From Oscillospiraceae bacterium (GTDB lineage Bacteria; Bacillota; Clostridia; Oscillospirales; Ruminococcaceae), in contig SFJO01000002.1 in assembly GCA_004555865.1 (NCBI GenBank), positions 95,814-159,813 of the forward strand: a stretch of 64,000 nucleotides of DNA. The letters are read 5' to 3'. Made by a program: the position numbers and the translations under genes. Below are positions 25,485-33,967 of this stretch, piece after piece. The notes beneath the pieces are model-generated. The model did no database searches. It was not told the DNA's origin and saw only the letters and a list, made by a program, of their open reading frames with translations. Each line of letters opens with the position of its first letter. Within the stretch, counting starts at the first letter, position 1.

Positions 25485-27224
25485 TTAACCAGCCGCCGGG
25501 CATTGGTACACGTGCACCGTGTAGGTCGCCAGGCGTCCATCATGGCACACCTCCCGGGCCGTGCGGCCCTCGGCGGCCAGCCAACTCTCCAGCCCCTCGT
25601 CCAGATCGCCGGAAAGCAACAGCCAATAGGTTCGCCCTTCTTCCAGTTCCGGCGGCTCACTCCGGTCAAAGTCATCGTGCTCATTTTCCGGGAAGTAATA
25701 CTCCAGGCTGGTCCATTCCAGATAATACATATCCGTGAGGATGCCGTCTGCCGGGGTCAGGTCTGCCATCCCGGCCAGCACCTGCCGGTAGCGCTCGTTC
25801 TGCTCTTTGGCCGATTCCACCTTGTCCTGATAATCCGGCACGCCCACGGCCACGACCACCGCCGCCAGCAGAACGCTCAGCAGCGTGCCCCACCGCATAC
25901 GGCTCAGGCACACGCCGAACAAAAGCCAGACAATCACTGCCGCCGGGTACAGGTACTTGGTGGCAAACATGGGCCGGATCAGGGCCGACACGGCCAGCCC
26001 CACCGCCATGGTGCCGAACACCGCCGCCAGTCCGGTCAAAATCCACAGGCTCGTGCCGTTCAGGCCCACCACTTTTTTCTCGTCCGGCCGCCGGGCAAGG
26101 CCCGTCTCCCGGGTCAGGGCCATGCCCACTGCGGTGACAAACAGCAGCAGGCAGAAGTAAATCGCCGTTCCGCTTCCGGAATCAAACAGGAACTCCAGGC
26201 ACTGGCGCAGAGTCGGCGTCTTGGTCATCCAGTAGTCCTCGGTGGTGCGCCGGAAGGTGGTAAGCAGCACCACAAACCAAGGCAGATAGCCCGCCACCGT
26301 GGTCAGATACACCGCCGCCAGCTTTTTGAAGGGAACCAGTTTGCACAGCACCCCGGCCAGCAGGCCCACATACAGAAAGGCCACCGTCACCAGCGCGTAA
26401 TAGTGGCAGTAGGCCGCGGCCAGCGAGGCCAGCACAAAGCCCACACAGTCCCGGTTTTGCGCACCTTTGGTGAGCAGGCGGTACAGCTCATAAAAGGCCA
26501 GCAGCACAAACAGCGCGGCCCAGCTGTACATGCGCACCTCCAGATCGTACTTCTGGGCGCAGAGCAGAAAGGACGAAAACAGGCACAGCAGCGCCCCCGG
26601 CCACCAGCCGAACTCCCGGCGCAGGAAGGTAACCGCCGCGGCCAGCGTCAGCCCAAAGGGCACCACCGACGCCAGATGATACACCCAGCCATGGTTGCCC
26701 AGCAGCCGGTTGAAGCCCATCAGGATGAGGTAATACAGGGGCGGGTGCACATCCTCCGCCGTGCTCTCCAGCATTTCCGGAATAGTCTGCCGGGCCAGAC
26801 GGATGGAAAACCCTTCATCGCCCCAGAAGTTGTTGTCAAAAATGCGGGCAAAGTGCAACCCAAACAGCACCGCCGCCAGCAGCGCCGCCCACAGCCAGGC
26901 CGTGCGGGCCAGCCACTCCGGCAGCCGAAACGCCGCCTGCGCCCGGGCCAGCAGGCGCTCGGCCAGCACCCCCGCCAACGCCAGCGCGCAGGTGAGGGCC
27001 AGATACTTCAGCGCAAACAGCCCCGATTGGCTCAGCGCCTGCATCACCGGGACCTCCACATGAAATCTCGCGTCCAGAAGGGCCAGCGCCAGAGCATTCA
27101 GCCACAGGGCCGCCGTTCCAAAGTGCAGCAGGGCCTCTCCCGTGCTCTCTTTGCCCAACAGCCAGCGGCGCAAACCGAGGCTGAAGGCCGCCGGAGCAAA
27201 AAAGCAAAATGCAGCGATCCGCAT
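25485..27224 (-). CDS. GT39-type membrane glycosyltransferase (ArnT/PMT-like)
   Basis: 579 residues from MRIAAFCFFAPAAFSLG, preceded by AAAAGGAGA; the longer frame before it runs across the promoter. About eleven membrane segments. The catalytic acidic pair of the first outer loop is in 'NNFWGDEGFSIRLARQTIPEM' (~135-155), followed by 'DVHPPLYYLILMGFNRLLG', typical of dolichyl/polyprenyl-phosphate sugar transferases. The C-terminal ~120 residues form a soluble extracytoplasmic domain ending 'HVYQCPAAG'. It would move a sugar from a polyprenyl carrier to an outside acceptor. Promoter at 27316-27344. Confidence 0.85.
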   Translation of the reverse strand: MRIAAFCFFAPAAFSLGLRRWLLGKESTGEALLHFGTAALWLNALALALLDARFHVEVPVMQALSQSGLFALKYLALTCALALAGVLAERLLARAQAAFRLPEWLARTAWLWAALLAAVLFGLHFARIFDNNFWGDEGFSIRLARQTIPEMLESTAEDVHPPLYYLILMGFNRLLGNHGWVYHLASVVPFGLTLAAAVTFLRREFGWWPGALLCLFSSFLLCAQKYDLEVRMYSWAALFVLLAFYELYRLLTKGAQNRDCVGFVLASLAAAYCHYYALVTVAFLYVGLLAGVLCKLVPFKKLAAVYLTTVAGYLPWFVVLLTTFRRTTEDYWMTKTPTLRQCLEFLFDSGSGTAIYFCLLLFVTAVGMALTRETGLARRPDEKKVVGLNGTSLWILTGLAAVFGTMAVGLAVSALIRPMFATKYLYPAAVIVWLLFGVCLSRMRWGTLLSVLLAAVVVAVGVPDYQDKVESAKEQNERYRQVLAGMADLTPADGILTDMYYLEWTSLEYYFPENEHDDFDRSEPPELEEGRTYWLLLSGDLDEGLESWLAAEGRTAREVCHDGRLATYTVHVYQCPAAG

Positions 27225-27315
27225 GAATTTGTATCTCCTTTTGCAGCGCCCGCCCGTTCCGCCGGTGCGCCGTTGTCTCTGCGTTTTTCTCGTATTCCTT
27301 ATATAATACGGTATA

Positions 27316-27344
27316 GTTATAACAGACCACCCGATTTTTTTCAA
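27316..27344 (-). promoter_or_regulatory. Promoter of the GT39 gene
   Basis: Minus strand -35 TTGAAA (27339-27344), 17 bases, -10 TATAAC (27316-27321). Confidence 0.65.
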
Positions 27345-27380
27345 TCGGGCATTCCCTTCTCTATGACCGGTTTTCGCATA

Positions 27381-27440
27381 AAACAAACGGCAGGCCGCCC
27401 GACCTTTGCGGGGTTCCGCAAACGTCGAACGGCCTGCCGG
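27381..27440 (-). terminator. Terminator of lrgAB
   Basis: Minus strand: arms CGGCAGGCCG and CGGCCTGCCG with a second internal stem (TTTGCGG / CCGCAAA), followed by TTTGTTTT. It lies about 36 bases after the lrgB stop. Confidence 0.85.
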
Positions 27441-27476
27441 GCGCGTTCTTTCGGGCGCGTCGTCAAACCATCAATT

Positions 27477-28157
27477 TTACCACACGGCGGCCAGCAGCAC
27501 GGTGAGCAGGCCCGCCACACCAATGGAGACGCCGCTCATGGCGCCCTCCAGCTCGCCCATCTGCAGAGCGGTGGTGGTGCCCGCCGCATGGCTGCTGGTG
27601 CCCACAGCCACGCCGATGGCCACCGGGTCCTTGAAGTGCAGCAGCTTTGCCAGCGTGGGGGCCAGCACCGCGCCGGTGACGCCGGTGATGATGACGCACA
27701 CCGCCGTCACGCCCTTCAGGCCGCCGCACTGCTCGCTGAGGGCCACCGCAATGGGGGTGGTCACGCTGCGGGGCAGCAGGCTGTACAGCAGGCTGTCCTC
27801 CAGCATGAACAGCTTGCACAGCCCGTGAATCAGCGCCACATTGGTCAGGCTTCCCACCAGGCAGCCCAGCACCACCGGCAGGAAATTCTCCTGCAGCACC
27901 TTGCGCTGCCGGTAGATGGACAGGCCGATCACCGCCGTGGCCGGGGTGAGCAGCATGTTGATCATATCGCCGCCCAGGTCAAAGGCCTCCAGCGGGATGT
28001 TGCACACGCTCAGCACCGCCGCCGCCAGCACAATGCCGATGAGCATGGGGTTGGCAATGGGGGTCTTGAGCTTTTTGTTGATCTGCACGCCCAGCTCGTA
28101 GGCGGCCAGACAGATGAAAATGCCGGTGACCGGCGTGGAAAGAAGCATCTCTCTCAT
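27477..28157 (-). CDS. lrgB: LrgB-family membrane protein (antiholin/metabolite transport partner)
   Basis: 226 residues, start ATG overlapping the lrgA stop as ATGA. About six membrane segments. 'LLPRSVTTPIAVALSEQCGG' and 'GVAVGTSSHAAGTTTALQMGELEGAMSGVSIGVAGL' are the LrgB signature. LrgAB/CidAB pairs have been linked to control of murein hydrolases and, in several bacteria, to pyruvate or glycolate transport. No LytSR or other regulator lies nearby. Function beyond the family is unsettled. Confidence 0.92.
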   Translation of the reverse strand: MREMLLSTPVTGIFICLAAYELGVQINKKLKTPIANPMLIGIVLAAAVLSVCNIPLEAFDLGGDMINMLLTPATAVIGLSIYRQRKVLQENFLPVVLGCLVGSLTNVALIHGLCKLFMLEDSLLYSLLPRSVTTPIAVALSEQCGGLKGVTAVCVIITGVTGAVLAPTLAKLLHFKDPVAIGVAVGTSSHAAGTTTALQMGELEGAMSGVSIGVAGLLTVLLAAVW

Positions 28158-28528
28158 CGTTTCTTCTCCTTTCCGTTCATGAGCTTCTGCAGCAGCGTCA
28201 CGGTAAACCCGGTGATTGCAAAGGTAATCACCGTGCAGAATACGCACACACCCAGCAGCAGCAGGCCGGTGCTTTTCAGAATTTCCAGCTCTTCCAGAAT
28301 GTTGGCGCACATGGGTACAAAGAAAAACGCCATATTCTTCTGCAGAAAGTCGGCCACATCCTCCACCTGTTCCACCTTGACGATGCCAGTCATCAGGCAG
28401 ACAAACAGCAGCACCATGCCCACCACGCTGCCGGGCACCGACACCGGCGAAAGCTCGCCGATGACCGCTCCCAGCAGGCACAGCCCGAACAGCACCAGGC
28501 ACTGCTGCAAATGATTGAATCGCTTCAC
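28154..28528 (-). CDS. lrgA: LrgA/CidA-family holin-like protein
   Basis: 124 residues with four membrane helices; GTG start at 28528 with GGAGG nine bases upstream. 'LCLLGAVIGELSPVSVPGSVVGMVLLFVCLMTGIVKVEQVE' is the family core. It is translationally coupled to lrgB. Confidence 0.92.
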   Translation of the reverse strand: MKRFNHLQQCLVLFGLCLLGAVIGELSPVSVPGSVVGMVLLFVCLMTGIVKVEQVEDVADFLQKNMAFFFVPMCANILEELEILKSTGLLLLGVCVFCTVITFAITGFTVTLLQKLMNGKEKKR

Positions 28529-28625
28529 AGTTCTTTCCCTCCTCGCTCATGCTTTGCCGGCGGCCGCGCCGCCGTACCCCTTCTTTTTGCTGCACCGCCG
28601 CGTCAATGTGAAAAAACGGCAGGCA

Positions 28626-28661
28626 CGAAAACAGGGCCGCGAAGTGAATCTCGCGGCCCTG
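28626..28661 (-). terminator. Terminator of glyS
   Basis: Minus strand: CAGGGCCGCGA / TCGCGGCCCTG perfect stem with an eight-base loop, followed by TTTTCG. Confidence 0.88.
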
Positions 28662-28723
28662 CCCGGTCTGAATTACGCTTTGCTGTATGCCTGAAAAGCT
28701 TCCGGCGTACTGCCCGGCGCTTT

Positions 28724-30139
28724 TCAGAACTCGATCTTCTTTTCGATGTATTCCTTCAGCTCGCTGATGGGAATGCGCACCTGCTCCATGGTGTCGCGGT
28801 CACGCACAGTCACGCAGCCGTCGCCTTCTTCGGTCTCGCTGCCGAAGGTCTGGAAGTCCACGGTGATGCACAGGGGGGTGCCGATCTCGTCCTCACGGCG
28901 GTAGCGCTTGCCGATGGAGCCGGCGTCGTCAAAGTCCACCATGAAGTGCTTGCTCAACTCCTGCCAGATGGGCATCGCCTTGTCGCTCAGCTTCTTGGAC
29001 AGGGGCAGCACCGCCGCCTTATAGGGGGCCAGCGCCGGATGCAGGCGCAGAACCACGCGCACATCCTCCTTGCCCTTGGCATCGGTCAGGTGCTCCTCAT
29101 CGTAGGCCTCGCACAGGAAGGCCAGAGCCACACGGTCCGCGCCCAGCGAAGGCTCGATGACGTAGGGGATGTAGTGCTCGCCGGTCTCGGGATCGAAGTA
29201 CTCCAGGCTCTTGCCGCTGGCCTCCTGATGGCGGCCCAGGTCGTAGTTGGTGCGGTCGGCAATGCCCCACAGCTCACCCCAATCGGTGAACGGGAAGGCG
29301 TACTCAATGTCGGTGGTGGCACGGCTGTAGAAGGCCAGCTCGGCGGGCTCATGGTCGCGCAGGCGCAGGTTCTCCTCCTGAATGCCCAGGCTCAGCAGCC
29401 AGTTCTTGCAGAAGTCCTTCCAGTAGGCGAACCACTCCAGATCGGTGTCCGGCTTGCAGAAGAACTCGCACTCCATCTGCTCAAACTCGCGGGTACGGAA
29501 GGTGAAGTTGCCGGGAGTGATCTCATTGCGGAAAGCCTTGCCCACCTGGCACACGCCGAAGGGCAGCTTGCGGCGGGTGGTGCGCTGGATGTTGGCAAAG
29601 TTCACGAAGATGCCCTGGGCGGTCTCGGGCCGCAGATAGCAGGTGCTGGAGGAGTCCTCCGTCACGCCGATGGCGGTCTTGAACATCAGATTGAACTTGC
29701 GGATGGGAGTGAAGTCGTGCTTGCCGCACACGGGGCAGACCATATCTTCATGCTCGGCGATGAACGCATCCATCTCATCAAAGCTCATGGCGTCCACGTT
29801 CACCTCGGGATGCTCCTGGCTGATGAGCTTGTCGGCGCGATGACGGGCCTTGCAGCTCTTGCAGTCCAGCAGGGGATCGGAGAAGCTGGCCACATGGCCG
29901 GTGGTCACCCAGGTCTGGGGGTTCATGATGATGGCGGCATCCAGGCCCACGTTGGTGGGGCTTTCCTGCACGAATTTCTTCATCCAGGCCCGCTTTACGT
30001 TGTTCTTGAACTCCACGCCCAGAGGGCCGTAGTCCCAGCTGTTGGCCAGGCCGCCGTAGATCTCGCTGCCCGGGTATACAAAGCCGCGGTTCTTGCACAG
30101 ATTGACGATGGTTTCAAAGGACTTTTCGCTGTTTTTCAT
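28724..30139 (-). CDS. glyS: Glycyl-tRNA synthetase, dimeric (class II)
   Basis: 471 residues, the single-chain GlyQS type found in many Firmicutes. 'NLCKNRGFVYPGSEIYGGLANSWDYGPLG' opens the catalytic domain, 'MFKTAIG...CYLRPETAQGIFVNF' and 'FRNEITPGNFTFRTREFEQMECEFF' are class II motif regions, and 'PSLGADRVALAFL' is motif 3. The C-terminal anticodon-binding domain starts near 370. Promoter at 30239-30267. The leader is short and I see no T-box hallmarks (no AGGGTGGnACCGCG). Confidence 0.97.
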   Translation of the reverse strand: MKNSEKSFETIVNLCKNRGFVYPGSEIYGGLANSWDYGPLGVEFKNNVKRAWMKKFVQESPTNVGLDAAIIMNPQTWVTTGHVASFSDPLLDCKSCKARHRADKLISQEHPEVNVDAMSFDEMDAFIAEHEDMVCPVCGKHDFTPIRKFNLMFKTAIGVTEDSSSTCYLRPETAQGIFVNFANIQRTTRRKLPFGVCQVGKAFRNEITPGNFTFRTREFEQMECEFFCKPDTDLEWFAYWKDFCKNWLLSLGIQEENLRLRDHEPAELAFYSRATTDIEYAFPFTDWGELWGIADRTNYDLGRHQEASGKSLEYFDPETGEHYIPYVIEPSLGADRVALAFLCEAYDEEHLTDAKGKEDVRVVLRLHPALAPYKAAVLPLSKKLSDKAMPIWQELSKHFMVDFDDAGSIGKRYRREDEIGTPLCITVDFQTFGSETEEGDGCVTVRDRDTMEQVRIPISELKEYIEKKIEF

Positions 30140-30238
30140 ATTTTACTCCTTACTGCACGGCTGGCTGCCGCACCGCATTTCAAGCGGCCGCCCGGGCGGG
30201 GCTTCTCCCGCTGCCCTGCGGCCGCACGTATGGTTTTT

Positions 30239-30267
30239 ATTATAAGCGCAAGCGCCCCCGGTGTAAA
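30239..30267 (-). promoter_or_regulatory. glyS promoter
   Basis: Minus strand -35 TTTACA (30262-30267), 17 bases, consensus -10 TATAAT (30239-30244). The leader of about 93 bases contains a GCGGCCGC-rich inverted repeat at 30184-30226. Confidence 0.85.
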
Positions 30268-30389
30268 GGTGCGCGGTGCTTCTTTTTTGTCATTTGTGCT
30301 AAAAAGCCAGCAATTTTTTTGGTGTATGGAATGGTCCGTGTGCCCAAGCGCCGTTCGTTTTATCCGGTGCTTCCCCTCTTCGGCCTGCC

Positions 30390-30593
30390 GCTGCCTTCCT
30401 TATGCGGGCTGCCCTTGGGCCGGAGCGGGGTTATCTGCTGAGCCACCGCGGCCCCATTGTGAGCGGCAAAAGCCTGATGAATGCCTTTGAAGCCATGGAA
30501 GAGCTGGAGCAGACCGCCTGGCTGGCCTGGCAGCTGCGCAGCTGCCCCGAACTTGTTCCCCCGATGGAGGCTTCTTATGTATCAATCTCATGA
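30390..30593 (+). pseudogene. C-terminal relic of a class II aldolase / OtnC-type decarboxylase
   Basis: About 65 residues in frame end at 30593. 'RGYLLSHRGPIVSGKSLMNAF' followed by 'AMEELEQTAWLAWQLR' matches the C-terminal block of class II aldolase/adducin proteins (usually LLxNHGPVVxGxxLxxAxxxxEELExTA). The rest of the ~200-residue enzyme, including the metal-binding His residues, is missing: upstream is the divergent glyS promoter region and no extended homologous frame. The relic overlaps the first 17 bases of the cupin gene, so the pair was probably once a translationally coupled sugar-acid operon. No ribosome site supports translation of the fragment. Confidence 0.65.
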
Positions 30594-30927
30594 CCAATAC
30601 CCCGTTCAGGTCATCCCCAACATGAAGGGCGGCGAAGGCCGCTTTGATGTGGAAACGCTGGTTCCGCCGCCGATGTTGGGCAAAGCCGGTACGCTGTTTG
30701 CCCGCGGCACACTGCCGCCCGGCTGCAGCGTGGGGCTGCACACCCACACCGCCAACATGGAAGTGTGCTACGTTCTTTCCGGCAGCGGCCTGGTCGAAGA
30801 TGCACAGGCCGGATGTACCCGCCTGACCCCGGGAGGCGCCCACATCTGCCTGCCGGGTGACGCACACAAAATCGTCAACGACGGCACCGTTCCGCTGGTG
30901 TATCTGGCTGTGGTGCTGAATCCTTGA
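30577..30927 (+). CDS. Small cupin-domain protein
   Basis: 116 residues from MYQSHDQYPVQVIPNMKGGEG; GGAGG lies seven bases before this ATG. A single beta-barrel cupin is clear: motif 1 'GCSVGLHTHTANMEVCYVLSGSG' with G-x5-H-x-H-x3-4-E, and motif 2 'PGDAHKIVNDG' with the final metal His. It would bind a divalent metal and act on or bind a small sugar-like molecule; small cupins beside class II aldolases often act as isomerases of sugar acids. Its upstream partner is a relic, so its present role is uncertain. Terminator at 30956-31003. Confidence 0.88.
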   Translation: MYQSHDQYPVQVIPNMKGGEGRFDVETLVPPPMLGKAGTLFARGTLPPGCSVGLHTHTANMEVCYVLSGSGLVEDAQAGCTRLTPGGAHICLPGDAHKIVNDGTVPLVYLAVVLNP

Positions 30928-30955
30928 TTCGATCCTCCGCTTTCGTTTTCTCACA

Positions 30956-31003
30956 AAAGGCCCGCCGCCGGAATGCTGCTACGCATTCCGGCTGCGGGCC
31001 TTT
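30956..31003. terminator. Bidirectional terminator between cupin gene and DMT exporter
   Basis: AAAGGCCCGC-C-GCCGGAATG pairs with CATTCCGGC-T-GCGGGCCTTT; T-rich flanks on both strands. It serves the convergent genes ending at 30927 (+) and 31019 (-). Confidence 0.85.
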
Positions 31004-31018
31004 GTTCGTCCAAACCGA

Positions 31019-31930
31019 TTATTGCTTCTGCTTCTTCCCGCTCTCCCGGGCAATAAGCAGCACCATGCTGAGAATGGCGGCCACGCCCAGCACATCGCAG
31101 AGCGTAAAGCGGGTATGAAGCCACACGGCCGAAATCACCATGGCCGCCACCGGCTCCGCGCAGGCGATCATGCTGGCCTTTACGGCGCCGAGGCAGGCAA
31201 CGCCCTCCAGATAGAGGCTGTATGCGCCGGCCGTGCCCAGCAGCACCACCACCGCCAGCGTCAGCAGAACCGACGGGGTCAGGTGCACCGGCTGGGCCCA
31301 CATGCGGGTCGCCGCGCTAAGCACCACGCCGCCGATGAGCATACCCCAGCCGGTAACCACAGTGCTGCCGTACTTTTTGATCAGCCGCACCGGCAGCAGG
31401 GTGTACAGCGCCAGCGAAAGCGCCGAGGCCATGCCCCAGGCCAGAGCCAGCGGAGAAATGGCCAGGTTGCCCAGCTTTCCGTGGGTGGCCAGCAGGAAGG
31501 TTCCGCCGACGGCCAGAACCACGCCCACGCTCTCCAGCCGGGTGGGCCACCGACGAACCAGGATGCAGCTGTAAATCAGCACCAGCACCTGCCCGGTACA
31601 CTGCAGCGCCGTGGTTGTGCCGGAGTTGGAGTAGGAAATCGCCGTCATATAAGTATACTGGCTGAACATCAGCCCCAACACCGCAAACAACAGCAGGCCG
31701 GCGGCATCCTTTTTATCGCGCCACACGGCGGCATAGCTTCGCCCCTGCTTGGCCAGCCCCAGTGCAATCAGCACCACGCCCGCGCCCAGCATACGCACGC
31801 AGGTCACCCACTGCGAGCTGGCTGCTTCCTGTTGAAAAATGTACTGGCCGCAGGTGCCGGAAAAGCCCCACAGAATGCCGCCCAGCAAGGTGACCAGCAT
31901 TCCCCAGGCCGCGTTGTTGTTCTTCTTCAT
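31019..31930 (-). CDS. EamA/DMT-superfamily exporter
   Basis: 303 residues with ten predicted membrane helices arranged as two EamA repeats. 'LLGGILWGFSGTCGQYIF' starts repeat 1 and 'MASALSLALYTLLPVRLIKKYGSTVVTGWGMLIGG' starts repeat 2. Members export amino acids or other metabolites. Start at 31930 with GGAGAAAC upstream. No operon partner; substrate unknown. Confidence 0.92.
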   Translation of the reverse strand: MKKNNNAAWGMLVTLLGGILWGFSGTCGQYIFQQEAASSQWVTCVRMLGAGVVLIALGLAKQGRSYAAVWRDKKDAAGLLLFAVLGLMFSQYTYMTAISYSNSGTTTALQCTGQVLVLIYSCILVRRWPTRLESVGVVLAVGGTFLLATHGKLGNLAISPLALAWGMASALSLALYTLLPVRLIKKYGSTVVTGWGMLIGGVVLSAATRMWAQPVHLTPSVLLTLAVVVLLGTAGAYSLYLEGVACLGAVKASMIACAEPVAAMVISAVWLHTRFTLCDVLGVAAILSMVLLIARESGKKQKQ

Positions 31931-32309
31931 TTGTTCTGTTTCTCCTCAATGATCAAGGCATCGCAACAGGCAGCCTGGAAGCGATTTGGCAGTTCCGCGC
32001 TGCCGGCTCAGTATAACAGGCCGCCGCGTTGGAGGCACCCCCTGCCCCTTCTGCGGTACCGAATGCAAGAAAATTTTTCCTGCCGCCAAAATTCTGAAAC
32101 ATTTTCCCTCTGCCGCTCGTATTATAAACAGTGCAGGGCAACGCCTCTGGGCTGCCCGCACGGGCAGGAAGCCCCCGCAAGCCGCTTTCTGCCTGTATTA
32201 ACTGCCATTCTCTTCCTTTGCAAATAACCCCTAAGGCGCAGAAAGCCCCTGGTCGGTTCCGTTTAGCCGCCCGGGGGCTTTCTGCGTCTTACAGTCGCTT
32301 ACCATGAAA
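31931..32309. other. Intergenic region upstream of the DMT exporter
   Basis: No gene. A TATACT box (minus strand, 32010-32015) could serve the exporter but has only a weak -35. A 14-base GC-rich dyad, GCGCAGAAAGCCCC / GGGGCTTTCTGCGT (about 32238-32288), lies just after the HAD gene and may end its transcript, though no T-run follows. Confidence 0.4.
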
Positions 32310-32966
32310 TCACAGCGGCCAGTCGGTCAGCCGATGCAGCCGCACATCGGCAAGCGCTTCCATCCGGGGCCAATCCTCCCGGCTGGCCTCGTCGTCCACC
32401 ATCACGGTCAAAAAGCCCGCATCGTGTGCCGTGCGCAGGGCCTGAAGAGAATCCTCAAACACCGCCGTGCGGGCCGTGGCTGCCCCCAGCTGTTCGGCGG
32501 CCGCCCGATAGATGGCCGGGCCCTGCTTGCTGCCGTACTCATCGCAGGTGAGCACCGCGCGGAATTTATCCCACAGGCCCAGCCGGGTCATGGCGGCCTG
32601 CACATCCCGGATGCTGCTGGCGCTGGCCAGGGCCATGGGCACACCCCGGGCCGCAAACCGCTCCACAAGCTCCTTTGCGCCGGGCTTGAGCTGCAGGTGC
32701 TCGGCGTACTGGCGGCGGGTATACTCCGCCGTCTGCTCCGCCAGCTGTTCCGGGGTGACCGGCAGATGATACTCCTCCACCATCAGCACGGCGCACTGCC
32801 GGGCGCTGAGAGGGATCAGCCGCCGGATAAAGCCCTCCGGCGGGTGGACCCCATACCGCCCCAGCAAAACGCCGGGTGCGTTGGCCCACATCTGCATCGA
32901 ATCCAGCAGGGTACCGTCCATATCAAACACAGCGGCTTGCAGGGCAGGCAGGTTCGTTGTTTTCAT
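32310..32966 (-). CDS. HAD-family phosphatase (beta-phosphoglucomutase-like)
   Basis: 218 residues. Motif I 'VFDMDGTLLDSM' (~14-25), motif II 'LASASS', and motif IV region 'VFEDSLQALRTAHDAG' define subfamily IA HAD hydrolases with an alpha-helical cap. 'DEYGSKQGPAIYRAAAEQLGA' carries the motif III lysine. Members dephosphorylate sugar phosphates or other small molecules. It starts three bases after thiM ends, so the two are one operon; a phosphatase of a thiamin precursor is conceivable but unproven. Confidence 0.9.
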   Translation of the reverse strand: MKTTNLPALQAAVFDMDGTLLDSMQMWANAPGVLLGRYGVHPPEGFIRRLIPLSARQCAVLMVEEYHLPVTPEQLAEQTAEYTRRQYAEHLQLKPGAKELVERFAARGVPMALASASSIRDVQAAMTRLGLWDKFRAVLTCDEYGSKQGPAIYRAAAEQLGAATARTAVFEDSLQALRTAHDAGFLTVMVDDEASREDWPRMEALADVRLHRLTDWPL

Positions 32967-32969
32967 CGC

Positions 32970-33779
32970 TCACAGCTCCTCCCATTGGGCGCGTGCGGCC
33001 AGCGTGGGGCCGTCCAGCCGGTTTACGGCATCAATCAGGCGCACCCGATAGCTGCCGCTGCCTTCATCGGGGGCCAGGGCCGCCCTGGCCAGCTCCCCCG
33101 CCGTTTTCATCGCGCACACGGCCGTACACACGGCGGCAAATGGCTGCTCCGGGCTGGCCGCCAGCAGCGCCCCGGTGAGCGCGCTGAGCATACAGCCGGT
33201 GCCGGTTACCAGGCCCATCTCAGCGCAGCCGCCCAGGCAGCGGGCCGCCCGGGCGCCGTCCGTCACCAGATCCGTCTCGCCGGTCACGGCCACCACTGCA
33301 TGAATGCGCCGGGCCAGCGCCTCGGCCATGGCCCGCTCCTGCTCGGGGGCGCATTCTCCCGGGGCCGCGTCCACGCCGCCGTGGTTTTCACCGCCGGCCG
33401 CCAGCACCCGGATCTCGCTCCCGTTGCCCCGCACGGCGGCAAACCGCACCTCTTCCAGCAGGGTGTACGCCGCCCGGGTGCGCAGGGTCGAAGCCCCGGC
33501 CCCCACCGGGTCCAGCACCACGGGGATGCCCATCCGGTTGGCCTGGTGGCCGCTTTTCACCATTGCCTCCAGCTTGCGGGGGCTGAGCATCCCCAGGTTC
33601 AGCACCAGCGCCCGGCAGGCGGCGGTGATCTCGGCGCTCTCCTCCGGGTCATCCGCCATGATGGGCCTTGCCCCGGCCGCCAGCAGCACATTGGCGCAGT
33701 CGTTGATGGTCACGCTGTTGGTAATGCAGTGAACCATGGGCCGGGCCGGGCGCAGGGCCTCAAAGCAGCGTTGCAGCAT
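32970..33779 (-). CDS. thiM: Hydroxyethylthiazole kinase
   Basis: 269 residues. 'PMVHCITNSVTINDCANVLLAAGARPIMADDPEE' (~14-47) and 'PVVLDPVGAGAS' are typical of ThiM in the ribokinase-like fold; 'LVTGTGCMLSALTGALLA' holds the anion hole and catalytic Cys/Asp region. It phosphorylates the thiazole moiety of thiamin for salvage. No TPP riboswitch elements are visible in the short leader. No other thi genes are in the window, which suggests salvage rather than full synthesis here. Confidence 0.95.
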   Translation of the reverse strand: MLQRCFEALRPARPMVHCITNSVTINDCANVLLAAGARPIMADDPEESAEITAACRALVLNLGMLSPRKLEAMVKSGHQANRMGIPVVLDPVGAGASTLRTRAAYTLLEEVRFAAVRGNGSEIRVLAAGGENHGGVDAAPGECAPEQERAMAEALARRIHAVVAVTGETDLVTDGARAARCLGGCAEMGLVTGTGCMLSALTGALLAASPEQPFAAVCTAVCAMKTAGELARAALAPDEGSGSYRVRLIDAVNRLDGPTLAARAQWEEL

Positions 33780-33841
33780 GGGTGTTCTCTCCTTTTCTGC
33801 GCGGCACAGGGTGGTTTCTGCCCGCTTGTTGCAATACTGAT

Positions 33842-33870
33842 ATTATAAACGCCGGCGGGGCAGCTGTCCA
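33842..33870 (-). promoter_or_regulatory. Promoter of thiM-HAD operon
   Basis: Minus strand -35 TGGACA (33865-33870), 17 bases, consensus -10 TATAAT (33842-33847). Confidence 0.75.
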
Positions 33871-33891
33871 CCCGCCGGGCACAGGCCGCAG

Positions 33892-33942
33892 CAAAAAAGC
33901 AGGTTGGCGGAGATTCAGCGTCTGCTGCTCCGTCGGCCTGCT
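33892..33942 (-). terminator. Terminator of argF
   Basis: Minus strand: two-part stem AAAGCAGG...CGGAG / CTCCG...CCTGCTTT followed by TTTTTTGC (T-run 33892-33898), about 30 bases after the argF stop. Confidence 0.8.
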
Positions 33943-33967
33943 TTCGGGTTCGCTGTTGTACAAGCGG

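Noticed and set aside
30140..30267. T-box leader for glyS
   Set aside because: The leader is under 100 bases and has no T-box antiterminator sequence.
33780..33870. TPP riboswitch before thiM
   Set aside because: The predicted leader is about 55 bases and lacks the conserved CTGAGA and ACC-TGAT cores.
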